From contig JAIRVZ010000100.1 of NCBI GenBank assembly GCA_031253625.1, positions 1 to 50,719 on the forward strand: DNA of 50,719 bases, in the 5' to 3' direction. Origin of the DNA: Dysgonamonadaceae bacterium. GTDB taxonomy: Bacteria > Bacteroidota > Bacteroidia > Bacteroidales > Azobacteroidaceae. This document shows positions 26,354 through 34,887 of this stretch, in pieces (the stretch's first letter is position 1; every line of letters starts with the position of its first letter). The notes under the pieces were generated by a model. That model did no database searches. It was not told where the DNA came from and was given only the letters and a program-made list of their open reading frames with translations. The position numbers and the translations under genes are program-made.

Positions 26354-27133
26354 ATGCAACAAAGACATATAGACAGACAACGTTATTTTGAGGAGCAGAG
26401 TTATACGACAAAAAAACATATAATTCCGTATATTGAAAACATTAAAACCATTAATGGCAACATACGAGTACTCGAAATTGGTTGTGGCGAAGGAGGAAAT
26501 ATAAAACCTTTTCTTGATATGGGTTGCATAACTGTGGGTGTGGATATGAATGCAAGAAGCATACAACTTGCCGAAAATTTTTATTCAAACCACCCTTTCA
26601 AAAAAAACTTGGAACTGATAAACAAAGACATTTATGATGTCGGAAACGATATTGAAAAATTTGATATTATCATGCTTCGTGATGTTTTGGAGCATATTCA
26701 TAATCAAGAAAAATTTATGAATTATGTAAAATTATTCTTGAAAGATGACGGATTATTCTTTATCGCATTTCCCCCATGGCAAAATCCGTTTGGCGGTCAT
26801 CAGCAAGTTCTTAAAAGCAAAGTGTTATCGCATCTGCCGTACTTTCATATTTTGCCAAAGCCAATATTGAAGATTATATTGAAAATTTTTGGTGAATCCA
26901 AAAGTATTCCGGGAATGTTTGAATTAGTAGATACAGGAATTTCTATTGAGCGTTACAAAAAAATTATAAAAAAAGAAGGATACAGAACGTTGAAACAAAC
27001 ATATTGGTTTATCAATCCCAATTATGAGATTAAATTCAACCTAAAACGGAGAGAGCAATTGAAAATGTTATCCTCAATTCCATATTTCCGAAATTATCTA
27101 ATTACCGCTTATTATGCTGTAATTTCAAAATAA
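26354..27133 (+). CDS. Class I SAM-dependent methyltransferase inserted between mraY and murD
   Basis: 259 residues. Motif I is VLEIGCGEGGN (39-49), the acidic residue after strand 2 is in VGVDMN, and FDIIMLRDVLEHIHN is the motif typical of Methyltransf_11/23 proteins. The C-terminal part (about 150-259) is hydrophobic and basic, with HLPYFHILPKPILKIILKIF, and may touch membrane or lipid. The substrate is unknown; small molecules, lipids or glycans are all possible. It sits 27 bases after mraY and 5 before murD, inside the operon, and is not a usual dcw member. Its AT-rich look suggests acquisition. Confidence 0.85.
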   Translation: MQQRHIDRQRYFEEQSYTTKKHIIPYIENIKTINGNIRVLEIGCGEGGNIKPFLDMGCITVGVDMNARSIQLAENFYSNHPFKKNLELINKDIYDVGNDIEKFDIIMLRDVLEHIHNQEKFMNYVKLFLKDDGLFFIAFPPWQNPFGGHQQVLKSKVLSHLPYFHILPKPILKIILKIFGESKSIPGMFELVDTGISIERYKKIIKKEGYRTLKQTYWFINPNYEIKFNLKRREQLKMLSSIPYFRNYLITAYYAVISK

Positions 27134-27138
27134 AGATT

Positions 27139-28482
27139 ATGATACAAAAAGACAAAATAGTCATTCTCGGAGCAGGAGAAAGTGGTGCCGGAGCCGCCGT
27201 TCTCGCTAAAAAGCAAGGATTTGATGTCTTTGTATCAGATATGTCTTCTATCAAAGATAAATACAAAGAATTGCTCAACAAGCATCATATCGAATGGGAA
27301 GAAGGAAAACATTCAGAAGAATTAATCCTGAATGCCGGTGAAGTTATCAAAAGTCCCGGTATTCCCGATAAAGCGCCAATCATTCAAAAACTGAAAGCAT
27401 TAAATACACCGATTATTTCCGAAATAGAATTTGCCGGAAGGTATACCAATGCTAAAACAATTTGCATAACAGGAAGTAACGGAAAAACCACGACCACTAT
27501 GTTAACCTATCACATCCTTAAAAGCGCAGGATTAAATGTCGGTTTAGCAGGAAACGTGGGAGATAGTTTTGCTTTGCAAGTGGCGGAAAATAATTTTGAC
27601 TATTACGTTATCGAATTAAGCAGTTTTCAATTAGATAATATGTACGATTTCAGAGCTGATATAAGCATTTTGTTAAATATCACCCCCGACCATTTGGATA
27701 GATACGACTATCAGATGCAAAATTATGTCGATTCGAAAATGAGAATACTGCAAAATCAAACAGCAAGCGATGCTTTTATTTATTGGAACGACGACCCGAT
27801 TGTTTCGCAAGAAGTTGCTAAACGAAATCCGCAAATGCAGCTTTTTCCGTTTGCAGAAGAGAAAAAAGCAAACGTAAAAGCATATACCGAAAATAAACAA
27901 ATCATTATAGAAACTCCAAAAGGAAATTTTACCATGGAAGAAGAACTGTTAGCTCTGACCGGAACGCACAATTTATATAACTCCCTTGCCTCAGGGATTG
28001 CCGCCAAATTGATGGATATTAAAAACGAAGATATCCGTAAGTCTTTAAGCGATTTCAAAGGAGTGGAACACCGGTTGGAAAAAGTCGCACGAGTACGAGG
28101 CGTACAATATATCAACGATTCGAAAGCCACCAATGTCAATTCCTGCTGGTATGCTCTGCAAAGCATGACAACCCCGGTCGTACTGATTCTCGGAGGAACC
28201 GACAAAGGAAACGATTATTCCGAAATCGAAAATTTAGTGAAAGAAAAATGTCATACGCTTATTTTCATGGGAGTAGACAACAGCAAATTACATCAGTTCT
28301 TCGATGGGAAAGTTGCTCATATCATTGATACAAACTCAATGGAAGACGCTGTTAAACAAGCATATAAAATTGCCAAAAAAGGCGATACCGTTTTGCTCTC
28401 TCCCTGTTGCGCCAGTTTCGATTTATTCAAAAACTACGAAGACAGAGGAGAACAATTTAAATATTATGTCAGAAGGTTATAA
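27139..28482 (+). CDS. murD: UDP-N-acetylmuramoyl-L-alanine:D-glutamate ligase MurD
   Basis: 447 residues. MurD adds D-glutamate to UDP-MurNAc-L-alanine. The N-terminal Rossmann motif GAGESGAGAA (11-20), the ATP loop ITGSNGKTTTTML (110-122), NITPDHLDRY, HRLEKVARVRGVQYINDSKATN and the C-terminal SPCCASFDLFKNYEDRGEQF are all characteristic of MurD. A 28-bp inverted repeat follows its stop almost at once. Confidence 0.97.
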   Translation: MIQKDKIVILGAGESGAGAAVLAKKQGFDVFVSDMSSIKDKYKELLNKHHIEWEEGKHSEELILNAGEVIKSPGIPDKAPIIQKLKALNTPIISEIEFAGRYTNAKTICITGSNGKTTTTMLTYHILKSAGLNVGLAGNVGDSFALQVAENNFDYYVIELSSFQLDNMYDFRADISILLNITPDHLDRYDYQMQNYVDSKMRILQNQTASDAFIYWNDDPIVSQEVAKRNPQMQLFPFAEEKKANVKAYTENKQIIIETPKGNFTMEEELLALTGTHNLYNSLASGIAAKLMDIKNEDIRKSLSDFKGVEHRLEKVARVRGVQYINDSKATNVNSCWYALQSMTTPVVLILGGTDKGNDYSEIENLVKEKCHTLIFMGVDNSKLHQFFDGKVAHIIDTNSMEDAVKQAYKIAKKGDTVLLSPCCASFDLFKNYEDRGEQFKYYVRRL

Positions 28483-28484
28483 TC

Positions 28485-28549
28485 AATGATTAATGTTTAA
28501 TGATTAATGATTAAAATAGCGAATCATTAATCATTAAACATTAATCATT
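28485..28549. repeat. 28-bp perfect inverted repeat between murD and ftsW
   Basis: The arms 28485-28512 and 28522-28549 are exact reverse complements with a 9-base loop (AAAATAGCG). They are made of the words ATTAATG and AATGTTTAATG repeated. It starts 2 bases after the murD stop and ends 13 bases before the ftsW ATG, so it fills the gap. It is A/T-only except for single G/C positions and has no terminator T-run. It parallels the murF element in layout but not in sequence. Confidence 0.9.
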
Positions 28550-28562
28550 AAACATTATTATC

Positions 28563-29822
28563 ATGGATTTTCTAAGTAAGGTGTTCAGAGGAGATAGAGT
28601 TATATGGATGATTTTCATGTTTCTTTGTCTGATTTCAATAGTCGAAGTATTCAGTGCTACGAGTACTTTAGCCTACCGTCACAATTATTGGGACCCAATC
28701 ATGCGCCACTCCTTTTTCCTGTTGGCCGGACTTGGCCTCGTTTTACTCTGTCACAGCATCAAACCGAAATATTTTTCTTTGTTAATTCTCTTACTCCCTC
28801 TTTCTATTCTTTTGTTAATTGTAACAAAATTTTGGGGAACATCCGTTAATGGAGCAGAAAGATGGCTTTCCATTGCAGGAATTACGATTCAGCCTTCGGA
28901 AATTGCCAAAATTTCATTGATAGGAACCACTGCATTTATTCTAAGCAAAAGAAGGAACAGTAAAGATGATAAAAGTTTCAAATGGATATTAATTACAACC
29001 ATCGTTACCTGTAGTATTATTTTCATTGATAACTTTTCGACAGCCATAATGCTTTTTGCAATTGTTTTCTTGATGATGTTCATAGGTCAAATTCCTGTCA
29101 TAAAATTATTGAAACTACTGTTGGCATGTGCAGTCATGGGAATTATTTTTATTGCTTTCTTGAAACTAGCACCTAATAATTTTTTAGAAAAAATGCCAAG
29201 AGCAACAACATGGAAAAATCGCATCAATGAACATTTTCAGAAAGATACCGAAGATAAAAGCGCCAAATTCGAAATCACAGACGATAATTATCAGGTTTCG
29301 CACGCTAAAATTGCCGTTTCTCGAGGAGGAATTTTCGGTGTGATGCCGGGAAAGAGTCAGGAAAGAGATTATTTACCTCAGGCGTATTCCGATTTTATTT
29401 ATGCCATTATTATCGAAGAAATGGGATTAATCGGAGGGTTTGCCGTACTCTTTCTATATGTAATACTGTTTATCCGATCGGGAATTATCGCAGAAAGATG
29501 TGAAAAATTGTTCCCGAAATACTTGGTCTTAGGCTCTGCCTTACTGATTGTTACACAGGCTTTAGCCAATATGCTGGTGGCAGTTAATCTCATTCCGGTT
29601 ACGGGTCAACCTCTTCCGCTTATCAGCCGCGGAGGAACATCGACCATAATCACTTGTGCCTACATCGGTATTATTCTGAGTGTCAGTCGCTTTGAAAACC
29701 CGAAAGGAATTGAACGCGAAGCCCAAATTTTATCGGAAGCCGAACAGGAAGTTCAAAGAATAAAAACCATCGAAAACGAAGAAGGTTTCATGGAAGAAAA
29801 TATTAACGCAGGAGAATTTTAA
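28563..29822 (+). CDS. ftsW: Septal peptidoglycan glycosyltransferase FtsW
   Basis: 419 residues with about ten membrane helices. FtsW is a SEDS-family glycosyltransferase that polymerises lipid II at the septum with FtsI. Markers are the WLSIAGITIQPSEIAKISLIG segment, the extracellular loop with KSQERDYLPQAYSDFIYAIIIEEMGLIGG, and the C-terminal IPVTGQPLPLISRGGTS. The C-terminal tail (about 390-419) is acidic and cytoplasmic. A long palindrome lies directly upstream; murG starts 1 base after its stop. Confidence 0.96.
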   Translation: MDFLSKVFRGDRVIWMIFMFLCLISIVEVFSATSTLAYRHNYWDPIMRHSFFLLAGLGLVLLCHSIKPKYFSLLILLLPLSILLLIVTKFWGTSVNGAERWLSIAGITIQPSEIAKISLIGTTAFILSKRRNSKDDKSFKWILITTIVTCSIIFIDNFSTAIMLFAIVFLMMFIGQIPVIKLLKLLLACAVMGIIFIAFLKLAPNNFLEKMPRATTWKNRINEHFQKDTEDKSAKFEITDDNYQVSHAKIAVSRGGIFGVMPGKSQERDYLPQAYSDFIYAIIIEEMGLIGGFAVLFLYVILFIRSGIIAERCEKLFPKYLVLGSALLIVTQALANMLVAVNLIPVTGQPLPLISRGGTSTIITCAYIGIILSVSRFENPKGIEREAQILSEAEQEVQRIKTIENEEGFMEENINAGEF

Positions 29823-29823
29823 T

Positions 29824-30921
29824 ATGAAACGAGTTATCATCAGCGGAGGCGGAACAGGAGGACATATTTTCCCCGCCATATCCATTGCTAATGCTATCAA
29901 AGCAAGATATCCCGAAGTAGAAATACTTTTCGTCGGTGCGGAAAACCGCATGGAAATGGAGCGTGTTCCCGCTGCCGGATATAAAATAATCGGCTTGCCC
30001 GTTGCCGGACTCGATCGCAAAAACCTGCTCAAAAATATCGGCGTTTTAATTAAACTGCAAAAAAGTCTTTCGCTTGCCCGCAAAGTTATTCGCGATTTCA
30101 AACCCGAAATCGCCATAGGTGTAGGTGGATATGCCAGTGGTCCGACATTGAAAGCCGCCAGCCGAATGCACATCCCAACCCTGCTGCAAGAACAAAATTC
30201 ATACGCCGGCGTAACTAACAAACTATTAGCCAAAAAAGCCGCCAAAATTTGCGTGGCTTACGATGAAATGGAACAATTCTTCCCGAAAGAAAAAATCGTC
30301 CTGACAGGAAATCCTGTTCGTCAAGACTTACAATGTTCGGAAGAAAAAAGAAAAGAGGCTTACGAATATTTCAAATTAGATCCTAATAAAAAAACGATTT
30401 TGGTCATTGGCGGAAGTCTCGGTGCCCGCACCATCAATCAAAGCATGATTAAAGGATTAGAAAAAATATCTCAATCAGACGTGCAATTCATCTGGCAATC
30501 GGGAAAATATTATTTTGAAAATTCAAAAAAGGAAATGCAAAATTATCCTGAAAGTCCGGTATTTTTATCCGATTTTATTTCACGAATGGATTTAGCCTAT
30601 TCCGCTGCCGATTTGATTATTTCACGTGCAGGTGCAGGCTCTATTTCTGAATTTTGCATGCTCGGCAAACCGGTTATCTTGGTGCCTTCGCCCAATGTGG
30701 CTGAAGATCACCAAACGAAAAATGCCTTATCATTAGCCAATAAAAACGCTGCCATAATGATTGCGGATAAAGATGCCGAAAATCAATTAATTGATAAAGC
30801 ATTGCAACTTATTCACAACGAACAAGAATTACAAAATTTGAGAACAAATATTCTAAAATTAGCTTTGCCTGATGCAGCAAATAGCATTGTAGATGAGATA
30901 GAGAAAATATTAAAGAAATAA
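29824..30921 (+). CDS. murG: Lipid II synthase MurG (GlcNAc transferase)
   Basis: 365 residues. MurG transfers GlcNAc from UDP-GlcNAc to lipid I at the inner face of the membrane. GGGTGGHIFPAISIA near the N-terminus binds donor diphosphate and membrane-linked substrate; GVGGYASGPTLKAA, LQEQNSYAGVTNKLL, IGGSLGARTIN and SRAGAGSISEFCMLGKP are the expected GT28 motifs. It is packed between ftsW (1 base) and the SnoaL-like gene (3 bases). Confidence 0.97.
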   Translation: MKRVIISGGGTGGHIFPAISIANAIKARYPEVEILFVGAENRMEMERVPAAGYKIIGLPVAGLDRKNLLKNIGVLIKLQKSLSLARKVIRDFKPEIAIGVGGYASGPTLKAASRMHIPTLLQEQNSYAGVTNKLLAKKAAKICVAYDEMEQFFPKEKIVLTGNPVRQDLQCSEEKRKEAYEYFKLDPNKKTILVIGGSLGARTINQSMIKGLEKISQSDVQFIWQSGKYYFENSKKEMQNYPESPVFLSDFISRMDLAYSAADLIISRAGAGSISEFCMLGKPVILVPSPNVAEDHQTKNALSLANKNAAIMIADKDAENQLIDKALQLIHNEQELQNLRTNILKLALPDAANSIVDEIEKILKK

Positions 30922-30924
30922 AGC

Positions 30925-31320
30925 ATGAGAAAAGAAATCGTACATGAATTTGTTAAATCAATAAACGAACATAATGTCAATAAAATCTATGACCTTATGG
31001 ACAATGATTTTAAATTCATTGACGCATACGGAAATGAAGAAACAGGAAAAGACCACATGCGAGAAAGCTGGATTGGCTATTTCAGTTGGTTTCCTGATTA
31101 TGAAATAGAAATTATTGATCTATTTTCTGATAATAACATTTTTGTAATTTTAGGATTTGCAAGCGGAACATATCAAAATAAAAAAACGGCAAATAATGAG
31201 AACCATTGGCGACTTCCTGCGGCATGGAGAGTTGTCGTAGATGAAAATAAAATTAAACAATGGCAAGTTTACTGTGATTCAAAAATACCGTTTGATATAA
31301 TTGAAAGAAACAATAAATAA
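30925..31320 (+). CDS. SnoaL-like / NTF2-fold protein inserted between murG and murC
   Basis: 131 residues with the pattern of NTF2-like alpha+beta cone proteins: an N-terminal helix pair (IVHEFVKSINEHNVNKIYDLMDNDFKFID), a WIGYFSWFPDYEIEIIDLF segment, and C-terminal strands WRVVVDENKIKQWQVYCD. SnoaL-like proteins are small-molecule isomerases, hydrolases or binding proteins; this one cannot be assigned. It starts 3 bases after murG and its stop overlaps the murC ATG by one base (TAATG). It is not part of the usual dcw set. Confidence 0.75.
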   Translation: MRKEIVHEFVKSINEHNVNKIYDLMDNDFKFIDAYGNEETGKDHMRESWIGYFSWFPDYEIEIIDLFSDNNIFVILGFASGTYQNKKTANNENHWRLPAAWRVVVDENKIKQWQVYCDSKIPFDIIERNNK

Positions 31321-32750
31321 TGACAAACTTAAACAACATAAAATCCCTCTACTTCATCGGTGCCGGTGGCATCGGCATGAGCAACTTAGTCCGTTATTTC
31401 CTCTCCAAAGGAAAAAACGTAGCCGGATATGACCGTGTCGAATCGGAATTAACCAAACAACTAAACAAAGAGGGTGCTCAAATTCATTATGAAGATAACA
31501 TCAGTTTAATTCCCGAAATATATAAAGACAAAGAAAATACTTTGATAGTTTTAACTCCTGCCGTTCCAAGTGATCATTCCGAATTAAATTATTTCAAGAA
31601 CAACGGTTTCGAAATAATGAAACGGGCACAATTGTTGGGCGAAATCACCAAAACCAACCGCGCAATTTGCGTTGCCGGAACCCACGGAAAAACAACCGTT
31701 TCATCCATGATTGCCCATTTGTTGAAACAGTCTCATGTAGATTGTAATGCTTTCTTGGGCGGAATATTGAAAAACTACAATAGCAATTTATTATTATCAG
31801 ATAAAAGCGATTTAACGGTTATCGAGGCTGATGAATACGACCGTTCTTTCCATTGGCTTTCCCCTTATATGGCTGTTATCACTTCTGCCGACCCCGACCA
31901 TTTGGATATCTACGGAACAGAAGAAGCTTATCGTGAAAGTTTCGAGCACTTTACCTCTTTAATTCGTGAAAATGGTGTTTTGTTAATGAAAGAAAGTGTA
32001 GACATTGTACCACGATTAAAAAAAGGTGTAAAATTATATCGTTATTCACCCCCCAGCCCCCTAAAGAGGGAGCAGCTAACGCCTGATAATTTTGCGAACC
32101 AAGTCCCCTTTAGGGGATTTAGGGGTGAAAACATAAAAATCGGAAACGGAGAAATATTCTTCGATTTCGTAACTCCAACTGAAATAATCAAAGATGTTCA
32201 ACTCGGTGTTCCGGTTAAAATCAATATTGAAAATGCTGTTGCAGCTATGGCGATTGCTTGGTTAAACGGTGTAAAGCCGGAAGAATTAAAAGCCGGAATA
32301 AAATCTTTTCAAGGAGCCAAACGTCGTTTCGATTTTCACCTGAAAACAGACAAAATCGTGTTGATAGACGATTATGCGCATCATCCGGAAGAATTATTCG
32401 CAAGCATTTCTTCCGTTAAAGAACTATATCCCGACAGAAAACTAACGACCATTTTTCAGCCGCATCTTTATTCTCGTACAAAAGATTTCTACAAAGAATT
32501 TGCAAAAGCATTATCTTTGTCAGACGAAACTATTTTGATAGATATATATCCGGCACGGGAAGAACCCATTGAAGGAGTTACATCTCAACTGATTCTCGAC
32601 AATATGCCTGAAATGCCAAAAAAATTATGCAGCAAAACAAGTCTATTGGATGTTATCAAAGAAGGAAATTACGAAGTCGTTTTGATGGCAGGAGCAGGAG
32701 ATATTGAACTTTTGGTCGAACCGGTAAAAAATTTGCTCGTCAATGATTAA
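31320..32750 (+). CDS. murC: UDP-N-acetylmuramate:L-alanine ligase MurC with in-frame palindrome insertion
   Basis: 476 residues. MurC adds L-alanine to UDP-MurNAc, the first peptide step. Motifs are FIGAGGIGMSNL (12-23), the ATP loop AGTHGKTTVSSM (119-130), EADEYDRSFHWL (169-180) and IDDYAHHPEEL. Residues about 243-270 (SPPSPLKREQLTPDN ... FRGFRGE) do not look like MurC and are encoded by an imperfect palindromic repeat at 32045-32129. The flanking text (GVKLYRY before, NIKIGNGEIFFDF after) continues the normal central domain, so the reading frame survived the insertion. All catalytic motifs remain. ftsQ overlaps its 3' end by 8 bases. Confidence 0.96.
   Translation: MTNLNNIKSLYFIGAGGIGMSNLVRYFLSKGKNVAGYDRVESELTKQLNKEGAQIHYEDNISLIPEIYKDKENTLIVLTPAVPSDHSELNYFKNNGFEIMKRAQLLGEITKTNRAICVAGTHGKTTVSSMIAHLLKQSHVDCNAFLGGILKNYNSNLLLSDKSDLTVIEADEYDRSFHWLSPYMAVITSADPDHLDIYGTEEAYRESFEHFTSLIRENGVLLMKESVDIVPRLKKGVKLYRYSPPSPLKREQLTPDNFANQVPFRGFRGENIKIGNGEIFFDFVTPTEIIKDVQLGVPVKINIENAVAAMAIAWLNGVKPEELKAGIKSFQGAKRRFDFHLKTDKIVLIDDYAHHPEELFASISSVKELYPDRKLTTIFQPHLYSRTKDFYKEFAKALSLSDETILIDIYPAREEPIEGVTSQLILDNMPEMPKKLCSKTSLLDVIKEGNYEVVLMAGAGDIELLVEPVKNLLVND
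32045..32129. repeat. Palindromic repeat element inserted in frame within murC
   Basis: The left end TTCACCCCCCAGCCCCC (from 32045) and the right end GGGGATTTAGGGGTGAA (to 32129) pair imperfectly over about 29 bases; the outer 8 bp (TTCACCCC/GGGGTGAA) and a CCCCTAAAG/CTTTAGGGG block pair exactly. The G/C runs are unlike the surrounding AT-rich coding DNA. CCCCTAAATCCCCTAAAGGGG-type words recur, as I recall, in Bacteroidota genomes, normally between genes. Confidence 0.85.
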
Positions 32751-33477
32751 AAAAATAATCGTCATATTATTAGCTGTCGCACTTGCCGCATACATTCTTT
32801 TTTCGGTATTCTTCATGGGGTCGAAAACGGACGAGACTGTTTGTAAAAGCATCGAAGTTGTTGTGGTCGATACTTTAAAAAGTCATTTCATCGGCAAAAA
32901 AGAAATAGAAAACCTACTCAAAAATTCCGGATTAAGTATCGTTGGGAAAAAAATGAGCGAAATAAACACCGACCTTATTGAGAAAAAATTAGAAGAAAAC
33001 AGATTGATTAAAAATGCCGAATGTTATAAAACGATTGGAGGCTCGATAAAAATTGAAATTTACCAAAAAATCCCCGTCATACGCGTTATAGGCAACTCCG
33101 GAAATTATTATGTGGATAACGAAGGCAGCATTATGCCCGTTTCCGATAACTTTACAGCCTATCTTCCTATTGCAACAGGAAATATAGATAAAGAGTTTGC
33201 AACAACCAAGTTATACAATTTTGCATTATTTTTGCAAGATAATAAATATTGGAATTCACAAATCGGACAAATCCACGTTCTGCCGAATAAAGATATTGAG
33301 CTAACGCCACGGGTTGGCAATTTTCAAATCGTCTTGGGGTCGTTGGATGATGATTATGAGGAGAACCTGAATAAATTGAAACTTTTTTACGATAAAGGAT
33401 TAAACAAAGTTGGCTGGAACAGATATTCTGTTATCAACCTGAAATATAAAAATCAAGTGGTATGCACAAAGAGATAA
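32743..33477 (+). CDS. ftsQ: Cell division protein FtsQ
   Basis: 244 residues with one N-terminal membrane helix (about 4-26, IVILLAVALAAYILFSVFFMG) and a periplasmic part containing a POTRA-like first region (IEVVVVDTLKSHFIGKKEIENLL) and the beta domain. FtsQ links FtsZ-ring assembly to FtsL and partner proteins. Bacteroidota FtsQ is divergent, but topology and position between murC and ftsA are diagnostic. It overlaps murC by 8 bases and ftsA by 16. Confidence 0.9.
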   Translation: MIKKIIVILLAVALAAYILFSVFFMGSKTDETVCKSIEVVVVDTLKSHFIGKKEIENLLKNSGLSIVGKKMSEINTDLIEKKLEENRLIKNAECYKTIGGSIKIEIYQKIPVIRVIGNSGNYYVDNEGSIMPVSDNFTAYLPIATGNIDKEFATTKLYNFALFLQDNKYWNSQIGQIHVLPNKDIELTPRVGNFQIVLGSLDDDYEENLNKLKLFYDKGLNKVGWNRYSVINLKYKNQVVCTKR

Positions 33478-34835
33478 TCGCAACAATCGACATCGGTTCG
33501 TCTAAAATAATTGCCGCTGCCGGAGAAAAAGACGAAAAAGGAGTTATCCGGATTTTAGCTTTGGAAACAGAGCCGATAAAAACTTCTGTCCGCAGAGGCC
33601 GGATTTACAACGTTGGAGAAGTGAGTCAAAAAATTACATCCTTGCTAACCCGACTCAACCGAGATTTAAAAGAAGAAATCGTAAAAATATACGTCGGGGT
33701 CGGAGGACAATCTTTAATGACCGAAACACATTCGGTTGTAGAAGAAACGGAAGGAGCCATCGTTGATGAACAACTGCTCCAATCTTTGCGTGAAAAATGC
33801 GAAAATTATCAACCCGATTTTTCGGAAGTATTGGATATTGTTTCTCCCGAATATTTTATAAACGGAGAAACCGAAGAAAAACCGATAGGAGTATCTTGCG
33901 AAAAAATAGAGGCGCAATTTAAACTCATCTTGGGAAATCCGGCCATCAAAAGAAACATCGATTTGTGTATTTCTAACAACGATGTAGAAATTGTCGGATA
34001 TTTCATTGCACCCATCGCAACTGCATCTGCCATATTAACCGACTTGGAAAAGAAACTGGGTTGTGCATTGATAGAATTTGGCGCGGGAGTTACTTATTTA
34101 TCCATTTATAAAAATAATTTACTCAAGCATTTGGTAACGATTCCTTTGGGAGCCAATACCATCACGAAAGATATCAGCAGCTTAAATATCGTAGATGAAG
34201 AGGCTGAAAATTTGAAAATAAAGTATGGATGTGCTTTAGTAAATGGCAAAAAGGAGGATAATTATCCGGAAAAAATAATAGCCAACGATAAAGAAATCGA
34301 CACCAACGAGTTAAACGACATTATCGAAGCACGAGTAAATGAAATTGTCGAAAACATAAAAAATCAACTCGAAATTTCCGGCTTTTCAGATGCTCTCGGA
34401 AACGGAATCATTATCACAGGAGGTGGAGCCGCCTTGAAAAACTTAGCCGAAAGCATCGAAGAAAAAATCAAACAAAAAGTAAGAATCGCATCCGTAAAAG
34501 ATGAATTGGTTGATGCCGATTCGTCAAAATACATCCAATTTCCCGGAATAGAAGAAACCATCGGATTATTATCTTTAGGTACGGAAAATTGTGTTAAGGT
34601 TGTTGAAAGACCGATTGTACCTCCTTCCGCACAAACAGAAATTACCAATTTGTTTGGAGAAGTGATTCCTGATGCGGAAAGAACAAGAGGTACAAGAAAA
34701 CCGCCCGTCAAAAAAGAAAATAAAGAAAGAGAGAACCTCTTCACAAAACTTGCAAGAGGAGCAGTCAAAGTCTCCGGAAATCTTTTCGATAGCGCAGATT
34801 CAACGGGAGAAGACGATGACGAAAATCCCAATTGA
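33462..34835 (+). CDS. ftsA: Cell division protein FtsA
   Basis: 457 residues, actin-like ATPase that tethers FtsZ to the membrane. The N-terminal phosphate loop IATIDIGSSKIIAAAGE, a 1C subdomain region, ALIEFGAGVTYLSIYKNN (second phosphate loop) and IIITGGGAALKNLAE (adenosine motif) are present. The tail after about 385 is charged and Pro-rich; the final amphipathic helix is probably FTKLARGAVKVSGNLFD, followed by an acidic end. It overlaps ftsQ by 16 bases. Confidence 0.96.
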   Translation: MHKEIIATIDIGSSKIIAAAGEKDEKGVIRILALETEPIKTSVRRGRIYNVGEVSQKITSLLTRLNRDLKEEIVKIYVGVGGQSLMTETHSVVEETEGAIVDEQLLQSLREKCENYQPDFSEVLDIVSPEYFINGETEEKPIGVSCEKIEAQFKLILGNPAIKRNIDLCISNNDVEIVGYFIAPIATASAILTDLEKKLGCALIEFGAGVTYLSIYKNNLLKHLVTIPLGANTITKDISSLNIVDEEAENLKIKYGCALVNGKKEDNYPEKIIANDKEIDTNELNDIIEARVNEIVENIKNQLEISGFSDALGNGIIITGGGAALKNLAESIEEKIKQKVRIASVKDELVDADSSKYIQFPGIEETIGLLSLGTENCVKVVERPIVPPSAQTEITNLFGEVIPDAERTRGTRKPPVKKENKERENLFTKLARGAVKVSGNLFDSADSTGEDDDENPN

Positions 34836-34887
34836 CTAACGTCGAACGTTATTTCGTAATTTTTAATTTGTAATTTTGAAAACAGTC

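Noticed and set aside
29730..30245. 171-codon open frame on minus across the ftsW/murG junction.
   Set aside because: It is antisense to two well-defined essential genes and its translation is low-complexity without domain signatures.
34871..34878. TAATTTTG upstream of ftsZ as a -7 promoter box.
   Set aside because: It matches the consensus but ends 9 bases before the ATG, leaving almost no leader, in a TAATTT-rich stretch where matches arise by chance.
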